Origin: Phycisphaerae bacterium
Lineage (GTDB): Bacteria; Planctomycetota; Phycisphaerae; Tepidisphaerales; Tepidisphaeraceae
DNA length: 25,128 bases
NCBI GenBank assembly: GCA_030448225.1
Contig: JAUJNJ010000083.1
Location: 1-25,128 of the forward strand
Reading direction: 5' to 3'
The notes beneath the pieces were generated by a model. The model had not been told where the DNA came from and did no database searches. It was given only the letters and a program-made list of their open reading frames with translations. Shown one piece after another: positions 1 to 6,784 of the stretch. Positions within the stretch are counted from its first letter, which is position 1. Every line of letters begins with the position of its first letter. The position numbers were made by a program, and so were the translations under genes.

Positions 1-45
1 GAGGTCACGCCGTTCGAGCTCGGCCGCTACCTCCCGGTGCTGTGA
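1..45 (+). CDS. C-terminal end of an upstream gene (partial, unknown)
   Basis: The first 15 codons of the window form an open frame (EVTPFELGRYLPVL) closed by TGA at 43-45. The next gene's GTG start overlaps this stop in a GTGA arrangement. The same junction occurs twice more in this operon, which supports a real translated end rather than chance. Fourteen residues are too few to assign a family. From position it is presumably another member of the purine/ureide operon. Confidence 0.5.
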   Translation, partial: EVTPFELGRYLPVL

Positions 46-575
46 CGGCCGTGGCCCGGGCTCTAGTCATAACCCACTCGGCCAGCGAGGGCGTGGGCAA
101 CGTCGGCGCGTGGCTGGAGGCCAGCGGCGTCGGCCTGGAGGTCGTCGAGCCGTGGAACGGTGACGAGGTGCCCGCGGACCCGTCCTCGTACGACGCCCTG
201 GTCGTCATGGGCGGGCCGCAGCAGGCGTACGACGACACGTCGGCTACGTGGCTGCGCGCGACGAAGGACCTGATGCGGCAGGCGGTGGCCGATCGGGTGC
301 CGACCCTCGGCGTCTGCCTCGGCGGCCAGCTGCTCGCGGAGGCAACCGGCGGACGCGTCGAGAAGGGTGCGGACGGGGTCGAGGCCGGGGCACGCCTCGT
401 CTCGAAGCGCGACGCGGCGTGGGAGGATGAGCTGTTCACCGACGTGCCGTTCACGCCGACGGTGGTCCAGTGGCACGACGACGCGATCGTGCAGCTGCCG
501 CCGGGCGCGGTGCACCTGGCGAGCAGCCCGCGCAACGCGCACCAGGCGTTCCGCATCGGCGACCTCTTCGCGTGA
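42..575 (+). CDS. Class I glutamine amidotransferase-like protein, C-terminally truncated
   Basis: This 177-residue protein (GTG start) resembles the stand-alone GMP-synthase-like class I glutamine amidotransferases. Visible family features are the VVMGGPQQAYDD segment near residues 54-65, the nucleophile elbow GVCLGGQLLAEATGG with Cys92, the WHDD motif near residue 143, and the late segment NAHQAFRIG. Family members normally continue about 50-60 residues further, through a QFHPE segment that supplies the catalytic His and Glu. Here the frame stops right after AFRIGDLFA, and the next gene begins at the stop codon, so there is no room for the missing part. Glutaminase activity is therefore doubtful. 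It could be a degenerate remnant, or a protein that borrows or dispenses with the triad. Its role in the ureide operon is unknown; nitrogen handling would be a guess. Confidence 0.75.
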   Translation: MTAVARALVITHSASEGVGNVGAWLEASGVGLEVVEPWNGDEVPADPSSYDALVVMGGPQQAYDDTSATWLRATKDLMRQAVADRVPTLGVCLGGQLLAEATGGRVEKGADGVEAGARLVSKRDAAWEDELFTDVPFTPTVVQWHDDAIVQLPPGAVHLASSPRNAHQAFRIGDLFA

Positions 576-1342
576 CGGAAGTTATGCGGCCCGCCCAGCA
601 ACTCGGTCACACGCGCACCCGCGTCCGCGACCGCTACGCGCTCATGCCGCTGGAGGGCTTCCCCGCGTCGCGCCTGCCGACCTGGCCGGACGCGCAGGTG
701 AAGGTGCTGGCGTCGCCAGCGCTGGGGGCGCAATTCGTGCAGTACCTCATCGAACTGCCGGCCGGCCGGCGCGGCCACTTCGCGCCCGATCACGAAGTCG
801 AGACGTTTTTCTTCGTCGCGAGCGGGTCGGGCTTCTTCACGAACGGCGCCGGCATCAAGATGAGCATGGGGGAGGGCCACTTCGGCCTCGTCCCGCCCGG
901 CGAAGCCGTCCACGTGATCGCGAACGATGCGGTCTCGCTGCTGGTGTTGCGCAAGCGCTACGAGCCGGCCGCGGGCGTCGAGGTGTTCGAGGGCGTGTAC
1001 GGGCACGAGTTGGAAGTGAAGAAGGCGGCGTGGGCCGACAATCCCCACTCGCTCCTCCAGACGCTCATCCCCGACGAGGTCCGATACGACCTCGCGATGA
1101 ACATCTTCACGTTCGACCCCGGCCACGGCCTGCCGATCGTCGAGACCCACGTGATGGAGCACGGCCTCTACTTCCTCGAAGGCAAGGGCCTCTACTACCT
1201 CGGCGACGAGTGGATGGAGGTCGAACGCGACGACTTCATCTGGATGGGTCCGTACTGCCCGCAGAGTTTTTACGCGACCGGGCCCACGCCGTCGCGCTAC
1301 CTGTACTACAAGAACGTGAATCGCGAGCCCGGATGGAGATAG
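572..1342 (+). CDS. allE: (S)-ureidoglycine aminohydrolase
   Basis: The encoded 256-residue bicupin protein matches UGHY/AllE (E. coli AllE is about 261 residues), which converts (S)-ureidoglycine to (S)-ureidoglycolate and releases ammonia. The C-terminal cupin carries ETHVMEH, giving Glu191, His193 and His197, and CPQSFY with Gln231. The spacing E-x-H-x3-H and then Gln 40 residues after the Glu is that of the manganese ligands reported for plant UGHY (Glu235, His237, His241, Gln275). The N-terminal segment RYALMPLEGF also fits the family. I chose the GTG at 572 because it overlaps the preceding TGA; ATG at 584 is the alternative. It acts directly after allantoate amidohydrolase, encoded two genes downstream, and its product is the probable substrate pool for the unusual neighbour that follows. 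Confidence 0.93.
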   Translation: MTEVMRPAQQLGHTRTRVRDRYALMPLEGFPASRLPTWPDAQVKVLASPALGAQFVQYLIELPAGRRGHFAPDHEVETFFFVASGSGFFTNGAGIKMSMGEGHFGLVPPGEAVHVIANDAVSLLVLRKRYEPAAGVEVFEGVYGHELEVKKAAWADNPHSLLQTLIPDEVRYDLAMNIFTFDPGHGLPIVETHVMEHGLYFLEGKGLYYLGDEWMEVERDDFIWMGPYCPQSFYATGPTPSRYLYYKNVNREPGWR

Positions 1343-1344
1343 CG

Positions 1345-2331
1345 ATGGACGAGAAGATTTACCGAGACGCCGACGTCGACGAGACGGTCCTTAAGGGCAG
1401 GACGATCGCCGTGATCGGGTACGGCATTCAGGGCAAGGCGCAGGCGGCCAACGCGCGCGACGGGGGCTTCAACGTCATCATCGGCTGCCGCGGGAAGGAT
1501 CAGGGGAGCGCAAGCCGGGAACAGGCGAAGGCCGACGGGTTCGAGGCGATGAGCGTGGCCGACGCGACGAAGCGGGCCGACGTGCTGCTGATCGAACTGG
1601 CCGACCCGGTGCAGCCGGCCGTCTATAAGGCGGAGATCGCGCCGCACCTGCGGGCGGGGCAGACGCTCTGCTTCTGCCACGGGTTCAGCGTGTTGTACGG
1701 CCAGATCCAGCCGCCGCGGGACGTGAACGTCGTGCTGTACGTGCCCAACGCGCCCGGCGCCTTCGTGCGCTCGAAGTATCTTAAAGGCGAGGGCGTCTAC
1801 GGCTGCGTCAGCGTCGACCACGACGCGACCGGCGACGCGATGAAGATCGTGCTGGCCATCTCCAAGGCCGTCGGCAGCACTCGCGCCGGCGTCGTGGAGA
1901 TGACGTTCCAGCACGAGACCGAGGGGGACAACTTCGAGGAACAGATCCTCTACGGCGGCGCGATCCACCTCCTGCGGGCGTGCTTCGAGACGATGGTCGA
2001 GAACGGCTACCCGCCGAGCTTCGCGTACGCCAAGGCCGTCCGCAGTCTGCGGAGCGTGATCGACGTGATGGACGAACACGGCATCGAGGATTACCTCACG
2101 AGTCGCTGCAGCCGCACGGCGGAATTCGCGGTGCGCACCCGCGGCCCGCGGGTGGTGAACGTCGACGAGGTCCGCAAAATCTTCGCCGAGACCGAGGCCG
2201 GCATCTTCGCGCGGGACTGGATGCAGGAGTGGGCGCTGGGCATGCCGCAACTCCACCGCCTCCGCCGCACGGCCCGCGAGAGCGAGATGGAGCAGACCGG
2301 CGCCGAGTGGCGGGAGGAGTTCGGCAAGTGA
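1345..2331 (+). CDS. Ketol-acid reductoisomerase (IlvC)-like protein, catalytically divergent
   Basis: The 328-residue protein has the full class I KARI layout: an N-terminal Rossmann domain (AVIGYGIQGKAQAANARD, residues 22-39, and CHGF with His112) and the C-terminal helical knot domain (TRAGVVEMTFQHETEGDNF, FETMVENGY, SRTAEF). Aligned from memory to Pseudomonas KARI, His107, Asp190, Glu194 and Ser251 are kept as His112, Asp195, Glu199 and Ser256. The catalytic Lys130 is Asn135 (PNAPG instead of PKGPG). Metal ligands Glu226 and Glu230 become Lys230 and Ser234 (YAKAVRSL instead of YFECLHEL). It is therefore unlikely to make branched-chain amino acids. Flanked by ureidoglycine aminohydrolase and allantoate amidohydrolase, it may be an NAD(P)-dependent oxidoreductase of the terminal ureide step, for example a ureidoglycolate dehydrogenase; this is inference. 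ATG 1345 has GGAG six bases upstream; ATG 1333 is the alternative. Confidence 0.85.
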   Translation: MDEKIYRDADVDETVLKGRTIAVIGYGIQGKAQAANARDGGFNVIIGCRGKDQGSASREQAKADGFEAMSVADATKRADVLLIELADPVQPAVYKAEIAPHLRAGQTLCFCHGFSVLYGQIQPPRDVNVVLYVPNAPGAFVRSKYLKGEGVYGCVSVDHDATGDAMKIVLAISKAVGSTRAGVVEMTFQHETEGDNFEEQILYGGAIHLLRACFETMVENGYPPSFAYAKAVRSLRSVIDVMDEHGIEDYLTSRCSRTAEFAVRTRGPRVVNVDEVRKIFAETEAGIFARDWMQEWALGMPQLHRLRRTARESEMEQTGAEWREEFGK

Positions 2332-2342
2332 CGATCATATCT

Positions 2343-2363
2343 CGCACGCCCGGCCGGCGTGCG
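2343..2363 (+). terminator. Perfect 8-bp stem hairpin between the IlvC-like gene and allC
   Basis: CGCACGCC and GGCGTGCG form a perfect stem around a 5-base loop in the 64-bp gap before allC. The downstream side is A-rich then TT (GGCAAAATTGT) rather than a run of T, so it is a poor intrinsic terminator. It may be an attenuator, an mRNA-stability hairpin, or chance in GC-rich DNA. Confidence 0.3.
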
Positions 2364-2395
2364 GGCAAAATTGTCCTTCGCCAGACGTTCCGGTC

Positions 2396-3622
2396 ATGCC
2401 GATCTCGCCCGACCGCATCCTCGCCGACATCGACGCGATCGCCGCGTTTAGCGAATCGCCGCCTTCGGTCGGCCACAGTCGACCGACTTTCAGCGTCGCG
2501 TGGCGACAGGCGCGGGACTACGTCGTCGCCGAGGCGGCGCGGGCCGGTTGCGCCAGCCGCGTCGACGCGTTCGGCAACGTCCACCTCCGCCACGCGGCCC
2601 TCCCGCCGGACGCGCGGGTGTGGCTGAGCGGGTCGCACCTGGACTCGGTCCCGACCGGCGGAAAGTACGACGGCGTCGTCGGCGTCGTCTGCCCGCTCGA
2701 AGTACTCCGCGCCGCGCACGCGGCGGGACGCCACGACCTGCCGCTCGAACTGATCCTGTTCGCCGAAGAGGAGGGCACCACGTTCGGCCTCGGCATGATC
2801 GGCAGCCGCGCCTGGACCGGCGCGCTGGCGGCCGAGCACCTGCGGCAGTTCAAGAACCGCGACGGCCTCGACTACATTCAAGCCGGCGCCCCCCACGGCG
2901 TCCGGCCGGAGGCGTTCGACGCGGAGCGGATCGATTCGTCCCGGTACAGGGGACTGATCGAGGTTCACGTCGAGCAGGGGCCGGCGATGTGGGAGGCGGG
3001 CGTGCCGCTGGCCGTCGTAACCGCGGTCGCCGGCCGGCGGCAATACCGCGGCAAGTTCATGGGCACGCCCAACCACGCCGGTAGCACGCCGATGAACTTT
3101 CGCGCCGACGCCCTGGCGGGCGTGGCGTCGGTCGTCACGTTCGTGGAGTCGATGGCGCGGGACCTGTCGCCGCAGACGGTGGCGACGGTCGGGCGGGTCG
3201 AGTGCGAACCGAACGCGATCAACGTGATCCCCGGCACCGTCCGGTTCACCGTCGACCTGCGTTCGCCGGACGACCGCCTCCTGGCCGTCGGTCATGAGCG
3301 GCTCGAGCGAATGGTGATCGAGGCATGTACGGCACGAAGGCTCGCGTTCGACTTCCTGATGACGGAGGACCAGCCGGGCGTCGCACTAGATCGCGGCGTA
3401 TGCGACGTTCTCCGCCGGGCGGCCGGTGGGACGATCCCAGGGACCGTCAGCGGCGCGCTGCACGACGCGGCCGTGCTGGCTCCGATCCTGCCGACCGCGA
3501 TGATGTTCGTCGCCAGCAAGGGGGGGATCAGCCACAACCCGGCGGAGTTCAGCCGCGCCGAGGACATCGCCGCCGCCGCCCGGGTGCTCGCCGTCGCGGT
3601 GGAAGAAGGGGAGGTCGCGTGA
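2396..3622 (+). CDS. allC: Allantoate amidohydrolase (M20/M28-type Zn hydrolase)
   Basis: The 408-residue length is typical of the allantoate amidohydrolase / N-carbamoyl-L-amino-acid hydrolase group of M20 peptidases. Dinuclear-metal motifs are visible in order: SGSHLDSVPTGGKYDG (His81, Asp92), AEEEG (Glu124-126), VHVEQGP (His191), and GGISHNPAEF (His380). GTPNHAGSTPM, in the dimerisation lid region, is also conserved. The usual SGAGHDA appears as SGALHDA, a mild change. It hydrolyses allantoate to ureidoglycine, CO2 and ammonia. The neighbours encode the enzymes that make allantoate and use ureidoglycine, so allantoate amidohydrolase is favoured over beta-ureidopropionase or carbamoylase. 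The stop overlaps the GTG start of the next gene, suggesting translational coupling. Confidence 0.92.
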   Translation: MPISPDRILADIDAIAAFSESPPSVGHSRPTFSVAWRQARDYVVAEAARAGCASRVDAFGNVHLRHAALPPDARVWLSGSHLDSVPTGGKYDGVVGVVCPLEVLRAAHAAGRHDLPLELILFAEEEGTTFGLGMIGSRAWTGALAAEHLRQFKNRDGLDYIQAGAPHGVRPEAFDAERIDSSRYRGLIEVHVEQGPAMWEAGVPLAVVTAVAGRRQYRGKFMGTPNHAGSTPMNFRADALAGVASVVTFVESMARDLSPQTVATVGRVECEPNAINVIPGTVRFTVDLRSPDDRLLAVGHERLERMVIEACTARRLAFDFLMTEDQPGVALDRGVCDVLRRAAGGTIPGTVSGALHDAAVLAPILPTAMMFVASKGGISHNPAEFSRAEDIAAAARVLAVAVEEGEVA

Positions 3623-4146
3623 GCGGCGGCGGCCGAATCAGCCTCGCCTCGCTGAACGCGGCCGGCCGCGACGTGTTCGTCGCTGCCTGCGGGCACGCCT
3701 TCGAGCACTCGCCATGGGTCGCCGAACGCGCGTGGGCGCGGCGGCCGTTCGCGTCCGTCTTGCAGTTGCACGCGGCGATGTGCGACGTCGTGCAGGCGGC
3801 GACGGCGGACGAGCAGCTCGCGCTCATCCGCGCCCACCCCGACCTCGTCGGCCGCCTCGCCCGCGAGCATCGGCTGACGCGCGAGTCGGTGGCCGAGCAG
3901 GCCGCGGCGGGCCTCGACGCGCTCCCGGCCGACGAGGCGGCTGCGTTCGAGAAATACAACGCGGCCTACCGCGAGCGCTTCGGCTTCCCGTTCGTCATCT
4001 GCGCGCGGCAGAACCGAACCGACGCCATCCTCGCCGCGTTCCCGCGCCGCCTGGCCAACGATCGGGCGGCCGAGATCGACGCCGCCCTCGGCGAGATCGC
4101 CCAGATCGCACGGCTCCGCCTCGCGGACGTCGTGTCGGAGGATTGA
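3619..4146 (+). CDS. uraD: 2-oxo-4-hydroxy-4-carboxy-5-ureidoimidazoline (OHCU) decarboxylase
   Basis: Starting at the GTG that overlaps the allC stop, the product has 175 residues, close to the usual 165-170 for UraD. Family hallmarks are the catalytic His73 in RAHPDLVG, the ESVAEQAAAGL segment with Glu93, YNAAYRERFGFPFVICAR near residues 114-131, and a closing helix RAAEIDAALGEIAQIARLRL. It decarboxylates OHCU to (S)-allantoin, so that allantoin is formed stereospecifically after urate oxidase and HIU hydrolase, the next two genes. The open frame extends far upstream of 3619, but that part overlaps the well-conserved allC C-terminus and has no family similarity, so the internal GTG is preferred. 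Confidence 0.92.
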   Translation: MSGGGRISLASLNAAGRDVFVAACGHAFEHSPWVAERAWARRPFASVLQLHAAMCDVVQAATADEQLALIRAHPDLVGRLAREHRLTRESVAEQAAAGLDALPADEAAAFEKYNAAYRERFGFPFVICARQNRTDAILAAFPRRLANDRAAEIDAALGEIAQIARLRLADVVSED

Positions 4147-4152
4147 TTCGCG

Positions 4153-5007
4153 ATGTCAAACGTTCTGACGCACAACGCGTACGGCAAGAGCCGCGTCCGG
4201 CTGACGAAGGTCGTGCGCAACGGGCCGGTCCACGATTTGTTCGAGATCGACGCGGCCGTCGAGCTGGAGGGGAAGTTCGCGGCGGCCTACCAGCAGGGCG
4301 ACAACCGCGCGGTGATCGCGACCGACTCGATCAAGAACACGGTGTACGTGCTGGCGAAGGAACACCGCTTCGCCACGGTCGAGGCGTTCGCCGCGATCAT
4401 CGCCCGCCACTTCGCGGAGCTGTACCCGCAGGTGAGCCGGGCGACCGCCGAGCTGACGCAGTCGACGTGGCGGCGCATCGACGTGAACGGCCGGCCGCAC
4501 GGCCACGCGTTCACGAGCGGCGGGGCGCACCTCCGCTACGCCCGTGCGGCACACGACCGCGCCGCCGACGACCCGACGATCACCGGCGGCGTGCGCGGGC
4601 TGGCGGTGCTGAAGACGACGGCGTCGGAGTGGCGCGACTTCGTCGACGACCGCTACCGCACGCTGGGCGACACCGGCGACCGCATCCTCGCCACGAAGAT
4701 CGATGCCGACTGGGCCTACAACGCCCGCGCGTCCGACTTCGCCGCGCACTGCCGTGCGATCGACGAGGCGATCCTGACCACGTTCGCGACGCAGCACAGC
4801 CGCGGCGTGCAGCAGACGCTGCTCGACATGGGCGAGGCGGCGCTGGCCGCGTGCGATGCGATCGACTCGATCTCGTTCGAGCTGCCGAACATGCACCGCG
4901 TGCCGTTCGACCTCGAGCCGTTCGGGCTGAAGTTCGACAACGACGTCTTCGTCGCGACCGACGAGCCGTTCGGCCTCATCAAGGGGACGGTCGCGCGCGT
5001 CGGGTAA
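4153..5007 (+). CDS. uox: Urate oxidase (uricase)
   Basis: The 284-residue protein is a cofactor-free uricase of the T-fold family (usual length about 290-300), which oxidises urate to 5-hydroxyisourate. Recognisable elements are YGKSRVRL with Lys12 (the lysine of the catalytic dyad), ATDSIKNTVYVLAK with Thr57-Asp58 (same numbering as Aspergillus uricase), GLAVLKTTASEW, DRILATKIDADW, and RGVQQTLLDMGEAAL with the substrate-binding Gln. ELPNMHRVPFDLEPFG follows, with Asn246 and His248. All key residues look intact. It starts 6 bp after uraD and ends 7 bp before uraH, so the three urate-to-allantoin enzymes sit together. No C-terminal peroxisomal signal is seen, as expected for a bacterium. Confidence 0.96.
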   Translation: MSNVLTHNAYGKSRVRLTKVVRNGPVHDLFEIDAAVELEGKFAAAYQQGDNRAVIATDSIKNTVYVLAKEHRFATVEAFAAIIARHFAELYPQVSRATAELTQSTWRRIDVNGRPHGHAFTSGGAHLRYARAAHDRAADDPTITGGVRGLAVLKTTASEWRDFVDDRYRTLGDTGDRILATKIDADWAYNARASDFAAHCRAIDEAILTTFATQHSRGVQQTLLDMGEAALAACDAIDSISFELPNMHRVPFDLEPFGLKFDNDVFVATDEPFGLIKGTVARVG

Positions 5008-5014
5008 GTTCACC

Positions 5015-5368
5015 ATGGCAGGCAAGCTCACCACGCACGTGCTCGACACCGCCCGCGGCCGGCCCGCGTCGGGGATGCGGATCGAGCTGTACCGCGTCGG
5101 CGCGCCCGGCGGCGCGACGCCGCTCGTCGAGGCCGAGACCAGCGCCGACGGCCGCCCGCCGGCCCCGCTGCTCGAGGGGGACCTCGCCGCCGGCACGTAC
5201 CGCCTCGTGTTCCACGTCGGCGGCTACTTCGCCGCCCGCGCCGACCCCGACGCGCGGCGCTTCCTCGACGTCGTGCCGATCGTGTTCGTCGTCGACGACC
5301 CGGCCGGCCACTACCACGTGCCGCTGCTCGTCTCGCCGTGGGCGTACAGCACGTACCGGGGGAGTTGA
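5015..5368 (+). CDS. uraH: 5-hydroxyisourate hydrolase (transthyretin-like)
   Basis: The 117-residue protein is a textbook transthyretin-related HIU hydrolase. It shows LTTHVLDTARGRPA with His8, the DGR turn with Arg47, HYHVPLLVSPWAY with His101, and the C-terminal signature YRGS with Tyr114. By comparison with Bacillus PucM these correspond to the His/Arg/His/Tyr active-site set. It hydrolyses HIU from urate oxidase to OHCU for UraD. There is no signal peptide, so it should be cytoplasmic. The 45-bp gap to the next gene is a G-rich stretch with repeated GGGGAGT-like words, which may be a small intergenic repeat. Confidence 0.96.
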   Translation: MAGKLTTHVLDTARGRPASGMRIELYRVGAPGGATPLVEAETSADGRPPAPLLEGDLAAGTYRLVFHVGGYFAARADPDARRFLDVVPIVFVVDDPAGHYHVPLLVSPWAYSTYRGS

Positions 5369-5413
5369 GGAGTGGGGGGTGGAAGCATGGGGAGTCGGGA
5401 GTAAAGGAAGGCG

Positions 5414-6784
5414 ATGGCGTGGGACGTGCTCATTCGTGGCGGCGAGGTGGTGACGCCGGACGGCGTGCGCCGGCTCGACGTCGCGATCGAGGGGGGCACG
5501 ATCGTGGAACTCGCGCCGGAACTGACGGGTGCGGCGCGAGAATCGATCGATGCGGCGAGGCTGCACGTCTTTCCCGGCGTGATCGACGCGCACGTCCACT
5601 TCAACGAGCCGGGGCGGACCGACTGGGAAGGCTTCGACACCGGCTCGGCCGCGCTGGCGGCCGGCGGCGGGACGTGCTTCTTCGACATGCCGCTCAACAG
5701 CCACCCGCCGACGCTCGACGGCGAAAGCTTCGACCTGAAGCGCAAGGCCGCCGAGGCGAGCAGCCGCACCGACTTCGCCCTGTGGGGCGGGCTGACGCCG
5801 GGCAACCTCGACAAGCTGGAAGAGTTGGCCGACCGCGGCGTCGTCGGGTTCAAGGCATTCATGTCCGACAGCGGGATCGAGGAGTTCGGCCGGGCGGACG
5901 ATGAGACGTTGTTCGGCGGCATGAAGATCGCGGCGAAACTCGGGCTGCCAGTCGCGGTCCACGCCGAGAGCCAGGAGATCACCGGGCGTCTGACGGCCGA
6001 GGCGCGGGCGGCTCGGCGGACGTCTTACGCCGACTACCTCCGCTCCCGTCCGCCGGAGGCAGAGGTGGCTGCGATTCGGACCGCGGTGTTGCTGGCGAAG
6101 GAAGCGGGCTGCTCGCTGCATGTCGTCCACGTCAGCACGCCGGACGGCGTGCAGGCATGTACGTTCGCCGCCAGTGGTTCTGACGTCACATGCGAGACGT
6201 GTCCACACTACCTGTGGTTTGATGACGAAGACCTGCTGGCGGCCGGCGCGGCGCTGAAGTGCGCGCCGCCGTTGCGTAACGGCGAGTCGAGGGGCTGGCT
6301 GCGAAAATACCTGAGCACCGGGATGATCACAACGATCGGCTCCGATCACTCGCCCGCCCCGGCGTCGATGAAATCCAGCGACGATGCCTTCGCGGCTTGG
6401 GGTGGGATCGCGGGCGTACAATCTACACTGCCGGTGATGCTCACGGTCGCGCGGCACTGCGGCATTCACGTCATCGGCAGGCTCACGGCCGGTTACGTGG
6501 CGACGCGCTTTAACATCCGCGAGAAGGGCGGCATCGCAATCGGACTCGACGCTGATCTTGCGCTGGTCGACGTCGACGCGCAGTACACTCTTACCCGCGA
6601 CATGCTCCTCGACCGCCACAAGCTGAGTCCCTATGTCGGCCGGCGGTTCCGCGGGCTCGTGCGACGTACAATGGTGCGCGGGCACACGGTGCTCCTCGAC
6701 GGCCGGACCGTCGGCGACTTCCGCGGGCGCCTGGTGAAGCCGGCCAGCACCGGGCGGAACGACGTCGGGGCCGCGCATGCGTGA
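5414..6784 (+). CDS. allB: Allantoinase
   Basis: This 456-residue cyclic amidohydrolase matches AllB (E. coli about 453). It shows the binuclear metal site of the family: DAHVHFNEPG with His60 and His62, a probably carboxylated Lys147 in GFKAFMSDSG, His183 in AVHAESQE, His239 in HVVHVS, and Asp311 in GSDHSP. FNEPGRTDWEGF is typical of allantoinase rather than dihydropyrimidinase or dihydroorotase. It opens the hydantoin ring of allantoin to give allantoate for AllC. An AAGGAAGG ribosome-binding site lies just before the ATG. The 3' end overlaps the xanthine dehydrogenase small-subunit start by 8 bp. Confidence 0.95.
   Translation: MAWDVLIRGGEVVTPDGVRRLDVAIEGGTIVELAPELTGAARESIDAARLHVFPGVIDAHVHFNEPGRTDWEGFDTGSAALAAGGGTCFFDMPLNSHPPTLDGESFDLKRKAAEASSRTDFALWGGLTPGNLDKLEELADRGVVGFKAFMSDSGIEEFGRADDETLFGGMKIAAKLGLPVAVHAESQEITGRLTAEARAARRTSYADYLRSRPPEAEVAAIRTAVLLAKEAGCSLHVVHVSTPDGVQACTFAASGSDVTCETCPHYLWFDDEDLLAAGAALKCAPPLRNGESRGWLRKYLSTGMITTIGSDHSPAPASMKSSDDAFAAWGGIAGVQSTLPVMLTVARHCGIHVIGRLTAGYVATRFNIREKGGIAIGLDADLALVDVDAQYTLTRDMLLDRHKLSPYVGRRFRGLVRRTMVRGHTVLLDGRTVGDFRGRLVKPASTGRNDVGAAHA

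Noticed and set aside
367..1344. Open frame continuous with and upstream of the IlvC-like protein, giving a 654-residue fusion
   Set aside because: The upstream part is an Arg/Pro-rich out-of-frame reading of the amidotransferase and allE genes, which are clearly coding in other frames.
1345..2331. Simple annotation as biosynthetic ilvC
   Set aside because: The catalytic Lys and two metal-binding Glu appear to be replaced, and the neighbours belong to ureide breakdown rather than branched-chain amino acid synthesis.
3714..5453. A 579-residue open frame on the + strand
   Set aside because: Arg/Ala-rich composition without motifs; it overlaps uraD, uricase and uraH, all of which have intact active-site signatures.
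4979..6778. A 599-residue open frame on the - strand
   Set aside because: Antisense shadow of allantoinase and uraH caused by high GC at third positions.
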